This document shows, in pieces, positions 43,584-50,871 of a stretch of 64,000 bases of DNA. The notes under the pieces were generated by a model that searched no databases, was not told the DNA's origin, and worked only from the letters and a program-made list of their open reading frames with translations. Origin of the DNA: Collinsella sp. (GTDB lineage: Bacteria > Actinomycetota > Coriobacteriia > Coriobacteriales > Coriobacteriaceae); the NCBI GenBank assembly GCA_019414025.1, contig DXMU01000046.1, forward strand, positions 1-64,000. Direction: 5' to 3'. The first letter of the stretch is position 1; the number at the start of each line of letters is the position of its first letter. Made by a program: the position numbers and the translations under genes.

Positions 43584-43849
43584 CTAAATGCCTTTTGTTT
43601 CTGCTCCCTCCGCAATCATGTTGCGGTTGTAGACCAGGTGCAGATACATCGCATCGTGAGCGGCGGTGGGGCTGTGCGCCTCGATGGCGTCGGCCACACC
43701 GCGGTGCGTGCGGATGGTCTCCTCGACGAGCCTTTTGCCCGTTACATCGATAAAGAGGGGAACGGATGCCTTGAGCACACTCATCAGACGGGTAACGACG
43801 AGGTTTCCGCCATCCAAGGTGGCTACATGGAGTAGCGCCCATGCGCATC
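43584..43849 (-). pseudogene. GntR-family regulator, C-terminal (FCD) remnant
   Basis: About 85 codons on the minus strand encode the last part of an FCD ligand-binding domain: LLHVATLDGGNLVVTRLMSVL, then THRGVADAIEAHSPTAAHDAMYLHL, a typical helix pair of FadR-type regulators. The N-terminal helix-turn-helix and the first half of the domain are missing; a stop codon interrupts the frame upstream. This is a decayed regulator that once lay beside the OYE gene. Confidence 0.6.
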
Positions 43850-43883
43850 AAATATCTCCTCTCATAGATGCGCGGCACAAAGA

Positions 43884-43915
43884 GCCCCGAGCTCACACGA
43901 GCTCGGGGCCTTTTT
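43884..43915 (+). terminator. Strong terminator-like hairpin
   Basis: Perfect 11-base arms GCCCCGAGCTC (43884-43894) and complement (43899-43909), with CTTTTTCG after it. No intact plus-strand gene ends here, so it may belong to a lost gene. Confidence 0.7.
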
Positions 43916-43920
43916 CGTCT

Positions 43921-44067
43921 GGATTGGGGACGCATAGCCGGACGAAAACAATTTGCGTCTGGTAATAAGCGTACGAAAGCGCAATTTACGTCTTAATTTC
44001 GGACGCAAATCAAGACGAAAACCGTTTACGTCTGCTTTAAATCCGTACGAAAACGGTTTTCGTCTTG
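43921..44067. repeat. Array of near-palindromic GACGAAAAC/GTTTTCGTC units
   Basis: At least four units, including 43941-43960, about 43970-43993, 44013-44033 and 44047-44063. Each joins an (A)GACGAAAAC-like arm to a GTTTNCGTCT-like arm, 20-35 bases apart. The array lies at the 3' end of the minus-strand ATPase gene. Confidence 0.6.
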
Positions 44068-44084
44068 CAGGGCAGTTGTCGTTT

Positions 44085-45176
44085 CTACAGTTCAACTTCC
44101 AGTTCGGCTTTGTGCTCGTAGAGGTAGTCGCGCATGTAGGGGATGGCAAATGAGACCTTGCCGTACGAAGGAGCCTCGATAATCGATTCTCTTAACAGGC
44201 GGCTGCGGACGGAGCTCACCTGTTGAGGCGTTTTGTTTAGGGCATCGGCAACCATGCTGGTCGAGCTCGTCTGCCCCAAAGACGCCATGCTCAGCAGATA
44301 AGCGATGCACGTGGGCGGAATGCGCTGCAGCGCGGGCTCAATCACCATGGCGCAGAAGCGTTCGCGTGCCGTTGCAATGCCACGCTCGGCTTCTTCTTCT
44401 CCAATAATCGCTGTATGTGCGCGTCTTGCCAACTGCCATGCGTAGTATCCAACGAGTTGGATCATGAAAGGATAGCCTTGCGTTGCCTCGGCAAGTTGGC
44501 CGGCAATACCTGGCTGCAACTCCATGCCAGACGCTTCAATGGTTTCCTCGAGGGAGTACGACACTTCGGTTACTGCCACAGCCTTCAGATCAAAGGGGAG
44601 GGCACGGCGCAAAAACGTAAGTGTCTTTCCGTTGATGATGCTTTCAATCATCGAAGGCAGCCCAGCAAAAACAAAGGCGATATCAAGGTCTTCGCCGATA
44701 ACCTGCTGAATCGCAATGGAGAGCGTTCGGACCTCATCGAGCTCTGCGTCTTGAACCTCGTCGAGAGTGATGAGCAGGCCATTTCCATTCTTGGATATTG
44801 TCTGTCTCATGGCGTCGCGTAGCGATGGGCCGATTCGCTCAATATCTATGCTGCCGATGGATATGCCAGCTACGGTGGGCTCAAATCTGGCGTGTTTGGC
44901 CTGGAATTTGGGCTGCAGCTGTTCGAGAATGCGCTGGCAAAGTCCCTCGGTTGCGACCTCTTTTATGACCGTCCAGCCACGGCTTTGCGCCAAACGTGAG
45001 CACTCGTCAAGGAGGACCGTCTTGCCCGTTCCACGGACGCCGGCTATGCGCATTAGGCGCCCCGGGGCACCAGGCCCGTTGACGAGGCCCTCATTGAATT
45101 CTTCGAGCACATCTTCGCGGCCGATAATCGTGGGAGGTGTTTTACCTGCTGTGGGCTTAAAAGGGTTTGTTTGCAT
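44085..45176 (-). CDS. AAA-family ATPase (archaeal-type/Orc1-like), function unknown
   Basis: A 363-residue cytoplasmic ATPase. After IIGREDVLEEF it shows Walker A AGVRGTGKTVLL (about residues 45-56), Walker B LLITLDEVQDAE, sensor-like FAGLPSM, a lid domain with LAEATQGYPFMIQLVGYYAW, and a C-terminal winged-helix-like region (SLGQTSSTSMVADALNKTPQQVSSVRSRLLRESII). This is the plan of Pfam ATPase_2/AAA_16 proteins, some of which act as DNA-binding switches or in defence and mobile elements. ATG at 45176 has AAAGG eight bases upstream. The promoter region consists of 10-bp tandem repeats, and palindromes surround the gene on both sides. No partner gene is adjacent. Confidence 0.75.
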   Translation of the reverse strand: MQTNPFKPTAGKTPPTIIGREDVLEEFNEGLVNGPGAPGRLMRIAGVRGTGKTVLLDECSRLAQSRGWTVIKEVATEGLCQRILEQLQPKFQAKHARFEPTVAGISIGSIDIERIGPSLRDAMRQTISKNGNGLLITLDEVQDAELDEVRTLSIAIQQVIGEDLDIAFVFAGLPSMIESIINGKTLTFLRRALPFDLKAVAVTEVSYSLEETIEASGMELQPGIAGQLAEATQGYPFMIQLVGYYAWQLARRAHTAIIGEEEAERGIATARERFCAMVIEPALQRIPPTCIAYLLSMASLGQTSSTSMVADALNKTPQQVSSVRSRLLRESIIEAPSYGKVSFAIPYMRDYLYEHKAELEVEL

Positions 45177-45190
45177 GTGAGCCACCTTTG

Positions 45191-45260
45191 CTCAAGATAT
45201 AGCAAGATATAGCAAAGTATAGCAAGATATAGCAAAGTATAGTGAGATATAGCAAAGTAA
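45191..45260. repeat. Seven 10-bp tandem repeats in the ATPase promoter
   Basis: Units alternate between AGCAAGATAT and AGCAAAGTAT with perfect 10-base spacing (45191-45260; the first and sixth units are variant). On the minus strand they give repeated TATACT/TATATC, which look like -10 elements, ending ~15 bases before the start codon. Slippage would change copy number. Confidence 0.8.
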
Positions 45261-45385
45261 GCGCTACTCGCGGGTTTTGCGGTGGTGCTATTTTCCAAAT
45301 GCCGCGCGGATAAAGCGCTGGGCGAACAGCTTGTTGGCAACTCACGAGGGCTCGGGGTGCCAATTTGGGGTGCAGTAGTGCTGCG

Positions 45386-45543
45386 CCACGAAAAGGGCCT
45401 ATCTACTACGTTTAAGCCGCAAGGGTCAACCATAGCCGGCTATTTTGAAAATCGATAAGCTCTCTACCAGCGGTTTTGTTTTTGCACTTTTCAGCATGGT
45501 CTGGGCTCTCCGCGTTAACGTAGTAGATGGGCCCCTTTTGTGG
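45386..45543. mobile_element. 158-bp MITE-like element
   Basis: Terminal inverted repeats of 27 bases (45386-45412 and 45517-45543; inner ends CTACTACGTT and AACGTAGTAG) with a few differences enclose ~100 bp without a gene. No transposase is present. A second palindrome follows directly (45604-45672). The rest of the 45177-45744 gap shows no gene. Confidence 0.55.
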
Positions 45544-45603
45544 CAAGGGGCCGACCTGCGGCTCAGGGTAGCCAAAAAAGCCCCGTCCCAAAAAGACTGT
45601 TGG

Positions 45604-45672
45604 AAGTTGCGGTGGAATAGTTCCTGTTTTTGCTGCTGAAGGCTTTGAGCAGGAACTATTCCACCGCAACTT
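45604..45672. repeat. Long palindrome, AGTTGCGGTGGAATA family
   Basis: Perfect 23-base arms (45604-45626 and 45650-45672) around a 23-base loop. The outer 15 bases (AGTTGCGGTGGAATA) are those of the kdp-flanking palindromes; the inner 7 differ (GTTCCTG versus CGGA) but pair with each other. Confidence 0.85.
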
Positions 45673-45744
45673 ATGAGGGGGCGGGGGATGCGATAGTATT
45701 ACGTGGTGATATTCGACAAACCGTGGGCTTCATTCGAGGGCTTT

Positions 45745-46437
45745 ATGGAACAACACCAGCATTATCAGAGCCTGCAAGACCAGGCATACAACGCATTGCG
45801 CTCCAAGATCATCTATGCCGAGCTCAGGCCCGGCACGCGCCTTTCGGCGATTGGTCTGGAAAAGGAGACGGGAATCGGGCGCACGCCCATTCGCGAGTCC
45901 TTTGTGCGCCTGCGCGAGCAGGAGCTGGTGGAAACGCGTCCCAAAAGCGGCACCTATGTCTCAAAAATCAGCATGGAACGCGCCGAGAACGCCTGTTTCT
46001 TGCGCGAGAAACTCGAAAGAAGCGTACTCATTAAATGTTGTTCGTCTGCCACGCCCGAGCAAAAGCATCGGCTCGAGCAGATTCTTGCCGAGTCCGAGTC
46101 TCTCGACCATAGCGAAACGCGTCGTTTCTTTGACCTGGACAACCTGTTCCATGAGACGTGTTTTGCGATTGCCGGCCGTCACATGTTGTGGGATTGGATG
46201 AAGAGCGTCAATACGCATTTTGAGCGATACAACTGGTTGCGTATGGTGTCGCAAGATCTTGATTGGGAGCCGATTCGTCGACAGCATCGCCGAATTCTCG
46301 AGGCCATTAAGAGGGGCGATACCGACACGGCGAGCTATCTGGCAGAGACACACCTGCACCTGATGCCCGAGGAGCAAGGCCCGGTTATTGCCTTGCATCC
46401 CGACTATTTTGAGCTGCCTAAAGACTCGTCTATCTAG
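45745..46437 (+). CDS. GntR-family (FadR subgroup) regulator
   Basis: A 230-residue transcription factor. The winged helix-turn-helix (LRPGTRLSAIGLEKETGIGRTPIRESFVRLREQELV, about residues 25-60) is followed by an all-helical FCD domain with NLFHETCFAIAG and a C-terminal EAIKRGDTDTASYLAETHL. FCD proteins sense organic acids. ATG at 45745 follows GAGGG; the open frame extends upstream without a ribosome site. It has no structural gene partner on its strand; a LacI regulator follows after 120 bases. Confidence 0.85.
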   Translation: MEQHQHYQSLQDQAYNALRSKIIYAELRPGTRLSAIGLEKETGIGRTPIRESFVRLREQELVETRPKSGTYVSKISMERAENACFLREKLERSVLIKCCSSATPEQKHRLEQILAESESLDHSETRRFFDLDNLFHETCFAIAGRHMLWDWMKSVNTHFERYNWLRMVSQDLDWEPIRRQHRRILEAIKRGDTDTASYLAETHLHLMPEEQGPVIALHPDYFELPKDSSI

Positions 46438-46560
46438 CCCATCATCGCATCTGCTCGAGACGCAAAAACGATGCTGCTCATCTGCAGCGTTTTGAAGCCG
46501 AGTTTTTAAAAAATGCCTAAAATGGCTCAGACTGCCGACAATTGGGAAACGGGGTGCGCT

Positions 46561-47583
46561 ATGGCGCAGATGAGGATTAAGGACATTGCTGCCGAGGCGG
46601 GCGTGAGCCCGGCCACGGTCTCGCGCTATCTCAACAACCGCCCCGGGCAGATGACCGAGGAAACCCGTGCTCGCATCGCGGCAGTTATCGAGCGCACCGG
46701 CTATCGTCCACGTGCCGCCGCGCGCAATCTGCGCAGCTCGCGTACCAACCTCATCGGCGTGATCTTGGCCGACATTGCTAACCCGTTCTCCAGCGCCATG
46801 CTCGAAGGGCTTTCCGCTAGTGCCGCCGCGCGCGGCTGCTCGCTTATGACTGCCATTAGCGGCAATGATTCCGCCAAGGAAGCAGAGTCGCTCACCAGAC
46901 TTATCGATGCCGGTGTGGACGGCCTGGTCGTCAACACCTGTGGCGGCAACGACAAGGCGATTGCCGCGGCTGCGGGACGCCTGCCCGTCGTGCTGCTCGA
47001 CCGCGATGTTGCCGACGGCGGTGTCGATCTGGTGACCTCCAACAACCGTGAGCTGGTCGCCGGCCTGGTAGACGCCTTGGCTGTCGCGGGCAGCGAGCGC
47101 CTGTGCCTGCTCACCGAGGCAAGCGACGACAGCCCTGTGCGTCGCGAGCGTGCCGAGGCCTTTGCCGACGAGCTTTCGCGCCGCGGTCTTGCGGGCGAGG
47201 TCGTCACCCTGGCCGACGGTGGCGTCGAGGGCGTCAGTCGCCTGGACGAGACCATCCGCGAGTATGCGGGTAAAAAGCTCGGCCTCATTGCCGTCAACGG
47301 CTTGGTTTTCCTGCGCCTGACCGAGGCGCTGGCCCAGCTGGGGCCCTCGTTGCCGGCGGGTCTCAAGATCGCGACGTTTGACGACTATCCCTGGAACCAC
47401 GTGCTCTTTGGCGGTGTGACCACGGCCGCGCAGGACACCCTCACCATTGCCGAGCGCGTGGTCGAGCGCCTGTCCGAGCGCATCGACGTTGTTACCACTA
47501 CGGTGGGCGATGCCGCAAAGCTCGCCCCCAAGCGCATCGAGATCCCCGGCCACATCGAACACCGCGCTTCGACCTCGCGCTAG
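46561..47583 (+). CDS. LacI-family regulator
   Basis: A 340-residue sugar-type repressor with an N-terminal helix-turn-helix (RIKDIAAEAGVSPATVSRYLNN), a hinge region (RNLRSSRTNLIGVILADIANPF) and a periplasmic-binding-protein-like domain. ATG at 46561 (MAQMRIKD) is the best start; upstream in-frame ATGs extend into a low-quality leader. It follows the GntR gene, and an imperfect hairpin (46464-46493) lies between. No adjacent catabolic genes, so its targets must lie elsewhere. Confidence 0.85.
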   Translation: MAQMRIKDIAAEAGVSPATVSRYLNNRPGQMTEETRARIAAVIERTGYRPRAAARNLRSSRTNLIGVILADIANPFSSAMLEGLSASAAARGCSLMTAISGNDSAKEAESLTRLIDAGVDGLVVNTCGGNDKAIAAAAGRLPVVLLDRDVADGGVDLVTSNNRELVAGLVDALAVAGSERLCLLTEASDDSPVRRERAEAFADELSRRGLAGEVVTLADGGVEGVSRLDETIREYAGKKLGLIAVNGLVFLRLTEALAQLGPSLPAGLKIATFDDYPWNHVLFGGVTTAAQDTLTIAERVVERLSERIDVVTTTVGDAAKLAPKRIEIPGHIEHRASTSR

Positions 47584-47585
47584 TT

Positions 47586-47615
47586 TGTGTGATAATATAT
47601 AGACAATGTCATACA
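47586..47615 (+). promoter_or_regulatory. Candidate autoregulatory site of the RelB-MNT/HEPN pair
   Basis: Imperfect inverted arms TGTGTGATA (47586-47594) and TGTCATACA (47607-47615) overlap a GATAAT -10-like box (47591-47596), directly before the AGGAGG of the antitoxin gene. Ribbon-helix-helix proteins usually bind such short palindromes. Confidence 0.4.
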
Positions 47616-47625
47616 GGAGGTATCC

Positions 47626-48120
47626 ATGGCTGCGTCTGTACTGAGTGTACGAGTGGACTCGTCAATTAAAGATTCATTTGCCGAGCTATGTGAAGAACTC
47701 GGCATGACTTCGTCTGTAGCGGTCAATATGTTTATGAGGCAGATGCTGCGCGAGCGCTCGCTGCCGTTTGTTCCTTCACTTGGTAAAAACTCTGCGAGCG
47801 AAAACGTCGCCGCAGACATTTTGGATATTGCTCAGATTGAGTCCGCCGTCCGCGAGGCGGCCAGCTCGATTCCCGCCATCAAAACCGTGATTCTTTTTGG
47901 CTCGTATGCTCGTGGCGAGGCGCGTGCCGATAGTGACATTGACTTGCGTCTCGAAGTCGATCGCGATCAGGGCTTTGGCCTTTTCGCGTTGTCGGCGTTT
48001 GGTGAGGCGGTGCGCAAAGAAACCGGGAGGCAGGTCGACCTCGTCTCGAGTGATCATCTTGATGACGATCTTGCCGCGGTAATCGAGCGCGAAGGAGTGA
48101 TCCTTTATGATCGCGCGTAA
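47626..48120 (+). CDS. Fusion antitoxin: RelB/DinJ-like N-terminus plus MNT nucleotidyltransferase
   Basis: A 164-residue protein with two parts. Residues ~4-48 (LSVRVDSSIKDSFAELCEEL, then SSVAVNMFMRQMLRE and SLPF) match the ribbon-helix-helix of RelB/DinJ antitoxins. Residues ~70-164 are a minimal nucleotidyltransferase with the MNT signature GS-X10-DXD: Gly92-Ser93 in FGSYARGE, then Asp104 and Asp106. In MntA-HepT systems such an enzyme adds AMP to a tyrosine of the HEPN toxin. AGGAGG lies before the ATG. It overlaps the downstream HEPN gene by 14 bases. The RelB-like part would add DNA binding and autoregulation. Confidence 0.85.
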   Translation: MAASVLSVRVDSSIKDSFAELCEELGMTSSVAVNMFMRQMLRERSLPFVPSLGKNSASENVAADILDIAQIESAVREAASSIPAIKTVILFGSYARGEARADSDIDLRLEVDRDQGFGLFALSAFGEAVRKETGRQVDLVSSDHLDDDLAAVIEREGVILYDRA

Positions 48121-48478
48121 GTCAGACGGCCTTCGCGCTCAAGAGGTTTTGGAAGCCATCTCTGAAACGAACGAGCGCATCAGGGCTTTTGATATCACCG
48201 AGGACCAGTTTCTGCATGCGAATGACGTGCGGACGAGGGCGTTGGCGGACTCCCTTTTGACTTGTGCGCTTAGGGTGACGGAAGAAGCGGGCAAGTTGTC
48301 GGAACGCTCGCAGCGGCTTCATCCCGAAATCGAATGGCGTGGAATTATCGGCATGAGAAATTATCTTGCGCATGATTACGGCAATGTCGACCGCTCGGTT
48401 GTATGGGATGCAGTGACGATGGAGTTCCCTACGCTGGAACGAGCTTGTAGACAAATTGTCTCCGAATCTGAACGCTAG
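48107..48478 (+). CDS. HEPN-domain toxin (HepT-like, DUF86)
   Basis: A 123-residue all-helical HEPN protein. The RNase motif R-X4-H-X-Y is intact: Arg84, His89 and Tyr91 in MRNYLAHDYG. In HepT toxins Tyr of this motif is adenylylated by the MNT antitoxin. ATG at 48107 lies inside the end of the antitoxin gene, with GAAGGAG at normal distance, so the two are translated together. It is likely a tRNA- or mRNA-cleaving toxin held in check by the upstream protein. Confidence 0.87.
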   Translation: MIARKSDGLRAQEVLEAISETNERIRAFDITEDQFLHANDVRTRALADSLLTCALRVTEEAGKLSERSQRLHPEIEWRGIIGMRNYLAHDYGNVDRSVVWDAVTMEFPTLERACRQIVSESER

Positions 48479-48612
48479 CCACTCGTTCGCAACTGCCTGT
48501 TCGCGCACGTTTTTTGAGCGCTTGATACGCTTTAACCCTGCGGAAACATTTTTCTGCGATAGTATCTGCGATATAGACCAGTCGAAACCCGCCCGAAAGA
48601 AAGGGGAGCGAC

Positions 48613-49950
48613 ATGAACCAGCAGAACATCGATTACGTACTCCGCTCCGTAGAGCAGCGTGACATCCGCTTTGTGCGTCTGTGGTTTGTCGACATTCTCG
48701 GCCGCCTCAAGAACTTTGCCATTAGCCCCGAGGACCTCGAGGTCGCTTTTGAGGAGGGTATTGGCTTTGACGGCTCCGCCATCGAGGGCTTTGCCACGCC
48801 CGAGGAAGCCGACATGCTCGCATTCCCCGATGCTTCGACCTTCCAGATCCTGCCGTGGCGCCCGAGCCATAATGGCGTCGCCCGCGTGTTCTGCGACGTG
48901 TGCACTCCCGATCGCAAGCCGTTTGCCGGCGATCCACGCGATGCCCTGCGCCGCATGTTCCGCAAGGCCGAGAAAGCCGGCTATCTGCTCAACGTGGGCG
49001 CCGAGCTGGAGTACTACTACTTCCCCGACGAGCACACCCCCGAGCCGCTCGACAACGTGGGCTACTTCGATCTTTCGGTGAGCGATGCCGCTCGTGACCT
49101 GCGTCGCAACACGGTCCTCACGCTCGAGAAGATGTCCGTGCCCGTGGAGTACACCTTTCACGCCGCCGGTCGCTCGCAGCATGGCATGAGCCTGCGCCAC
49201 GCCGAGGCCCTGAGCATGTCCGACGCCATCACCACGGCCAAACTCATCATTAAGCAGCAGGCTTACGAGAGCGGTTGCCACGCCTCCTTTATGCCCAAGC
49301 CGTTGGCGGGCGAGGACGGCAGCGCCATGTTTTTGCATCAGTCGCTGCTCGACCACGACGGCAACAACGTGTTTTGGGGCGAGGACGACGAGAAGTACCA
49401 TCTCTCCGACGTCGCCAAGCACTACATGGCCGGTATCTTGGCGCACGCGCGCGAGATCAGCGCCATCACCAACCCCACCGTCAATTCGTACAAGCGCATC
49501 ACCACGGGCGGCGACTCCGTGCCGCAGTACGCCACGTGGGGCCTGCGTAACCGCGCGAGCATGGTTCGCATTCCGGTTTACAAGCCCGGCAAGCAACTGT
49601 CCACGCGCATCGAGCTTCGCAGCCCCGATCCCATGGCCAACTCGTACCTGGTCAACGCCGTCACGCTGGCGGCCGGTCTCGACGGCATCGAGCGCAAGCT
49701 GGAGCTCCCGCCCGAGGCCACGGCCGAGACACTCAAGCTCACCGACCGTCAGATGCTCGGGGCCGGTTACACGCCGCTGCCGCGCTCGCTCAAAGAGGCG
49801 CTCGACGTCTTTGAGGACTCGCAGTTTATGAAGGATGCCCTCGGCGAGCACATCCACAGCTTCTTCCTTAAAAAGAAGCGTGACGAGTGGCATAAGTTTG
49901 AGTCCACGATCACCGAGTGGGAGATCAAGCACTACCTGGCGAACTCCTAA
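48613..49950 (+). CDS. Glutamine synthetase-like protein lacking several metal ligands
   Basis: A 445-residue protein with the type I glutamine synthetase fold and length: GFDGSAIEGF, FMPKPLAGEDGS, AITNPTVNSYKR, and RIELRSPDP are all recognisable. Compared with Bacillus subtilis GlnA, Glu131, Glu133 and Glu334 are retained, but three other metal ligands are replaced: Ala184 in TFHAAG (usual HHEV), Gly191 in SQHGMS (usual GQHEID), and Phe240 in SAMFLHQSL (usual SGMHxH). The flap Glu region is also altered (GGDSVP for GYEAP). It may be a pseudoenzyme, a regulator, or an enzyme with another chemistry. AAAGGGGAG precedes the ATG. A GlnR-like orphan regulator follows 50 bases downstream. Confidence 0.8.
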   Translation: MNQQNIDYVLRSVEQRDIRFVRLWFVDILGRLKNFAISPEDLEVAFEEGIGFDGSAIEGFATPEEADMLAFPDASTFQILPWRPSHNGVARVFCDVCTPDRKPFAGDPRDALRRMFRKAEKAGYLLNVGAELEYYYFPDEHTPEPLDNVGYFDLSVSDAARDLRRNTVLTLEKMSVPVEYTFHAAGRSQHGMSLRHAEALSMSDAITTAKLIIKQQAYESGCHASFMPKPLAGEDGSAMFLHQSLLDHDGNNVFWGEDDEKYHLSDVAKHYMAGILAHAREISAITNPTVNSYKRITTGGDSVPQYATWGLRNRASMVRIPVYKPGKQLSTRIELRSPDPMANSYLVNAVTLAAGLDGIERKLELPPEATAETLKLTDRQMLGAGYTPLPRSLKEALDVFEDSQFMKDALGEHIHSFFLKKKRDEWHKFESTITEWEIKHYLANS

Positions 49951-50000
49951 TCGCGCTGGTTCGTTCCAGTACGATTGAGCTCATTTCTTTGGAGGCCGAT

Positions 50001-50663
50001 ATGTCCGAAAAGAGTGCCCTGTTCATGGCGCGCACGACGCGCTTCCACGAGTTTGCCCGCAGCTTGACGACCACCCTGGGTGTCGAGGTGAGCCTGGCAA
50101 CCCCCGATTCGCCGACTGCGGCGCACGACTTTGACCTGCTGATTCTCGATTCCGATGGCATCCGCAGCGACCGCATCGATCAGATTGCCAAGTGGCTTGA
50201 CGATCGTGGCGGCGTCCCCATGTTGGTGATCGTCGACGATGAGGCGCTCGGCACCCTGCGTCTGCCCAATCATGCGCATGCCGACTTTGTATGCCCCACG
50301 GCGACGCCCAACGAACTCAAGGCTCGTGCGCAGCGCCTGATGGGCGAGGAGGAGACCGTCACCGCCGACGATGTGCTCAATATCGATAACCTCGAGATTA
50401 ATCTGGCTACCTACCAGGTGACACTCGATAACGAGCCCATCGACCTGACGCTGATGGAGTACTCGCTGCTGAGCTTTTTGGCGACGCACCCCAACCGCGC
50501 CTACAGCCGCGAGGTGCTGCTGCACCGCGTATGGGGCTTTGAGTACTGCGGCGGCACGCGCACCGTCGACGTGCACATCCGACGCATCCGCTCCAAGGTG
50601 GGCCCGCAGATTGCGGCGCACATCACCACCGTCCGCGGCGTGGGCTATCTGTTTAAGGACTAG
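50001..50663 (+). CDS. Orphan OmpR-type response regulator (GlnR-like)
   Basis: A 220-residue two-domain regulator. The N-terminal receiver-like domain keeps an Asp at the phosphoacceptor position (LLILDSDGI) but lacks the paired acidic residues normally near the start (reads LFMARTTRFHEF), so conventional phosphorylation is doubtful. The C-terminal winged helix is typical (IDLTLMEYSLLSFLATHPNRAYSREVLLHRVWG, ending VRGVGYLFKD). No histidine kinase is nearby. In actinobacteria GlnR, an atypical orphan of this kind, controls nitrogen genes; adjacency to a glutamine synthetase homologue makes a similar role plausible. TTTGGAGG precedes the ATG. Confidence 0.75.
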   Translation: MSEKSALFMARTTRFHEFARSLTTTLGVEVSLATPDSPTAAHDFDLLILDSDGIRSDRIDQIAKWLDDRGGVPMLVIVDDEALGTLRLPNHAHADFVCPTATPNELKARAQRLMGEEETVTADDVLNIDNLEINLATYQVTLDNEPIDLTLMEYSLLSFLATHPNRAYSREVLLHRVWGFEYCGGTRTVDVHIRRIRSKVGPQIAAHITTVRGVGYLFKD

Positions 50664-50667
50664 ATTT

Positions 50668-50700
50668 CCACCACAAAGGGGACAGGCACCTTTGTGGTGG
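50668..50700. repeat. Palindromic repeat CCACCACAAAGG, copy 1
   Basis: Perfect 12-base arms (50668-50679 and 50689-50700) around GGACAGGCA. The same element with one base change is at 62465-62497. It could end transcription of the response regulator gene. Confidence 0.85.
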
Positions 50701-50818
50701 TTATGACGCAGGTGCGGGTTCCTCTCGAATCCGCAGCAGAACTTAAGCCTTCCTAAAAGATTGCGTTCTCGTACACGTACGCCCGCATATTGGGGTACAA
50801 CTCAACGTGAACAATGAT

Positions 50819-50846
50819 GGCCCGCCACATGTTTGGCGGGCCTTTG
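50819..50846 (+). terminator. Hairpin before htrA gene
   Basis: Arms GGCCCGCCA (50819-50827) and TGGCGGGCC (50834-50842), then TTTGG. It lies 30 bases before the htrA start, so it may be a terminator of upstream transcripts or a leader attenuator. Confidence 0.55.
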
Positions 50847-50871
50847 GTTATTTGACGAAAGGATCGCAGCT

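Noticed and set aside
43494..43870. Overlapping small open frames around the GntR remnant
   Set aside because: They lie opposite the remnant or a terminator and show no protein-like features.
45191..45260. CRISPR or iteron origin
   Set aside because: Units are 10 bases with no spacers, and there is no replication gene. Their position upstream of a start codon fits a promoter repeat better.
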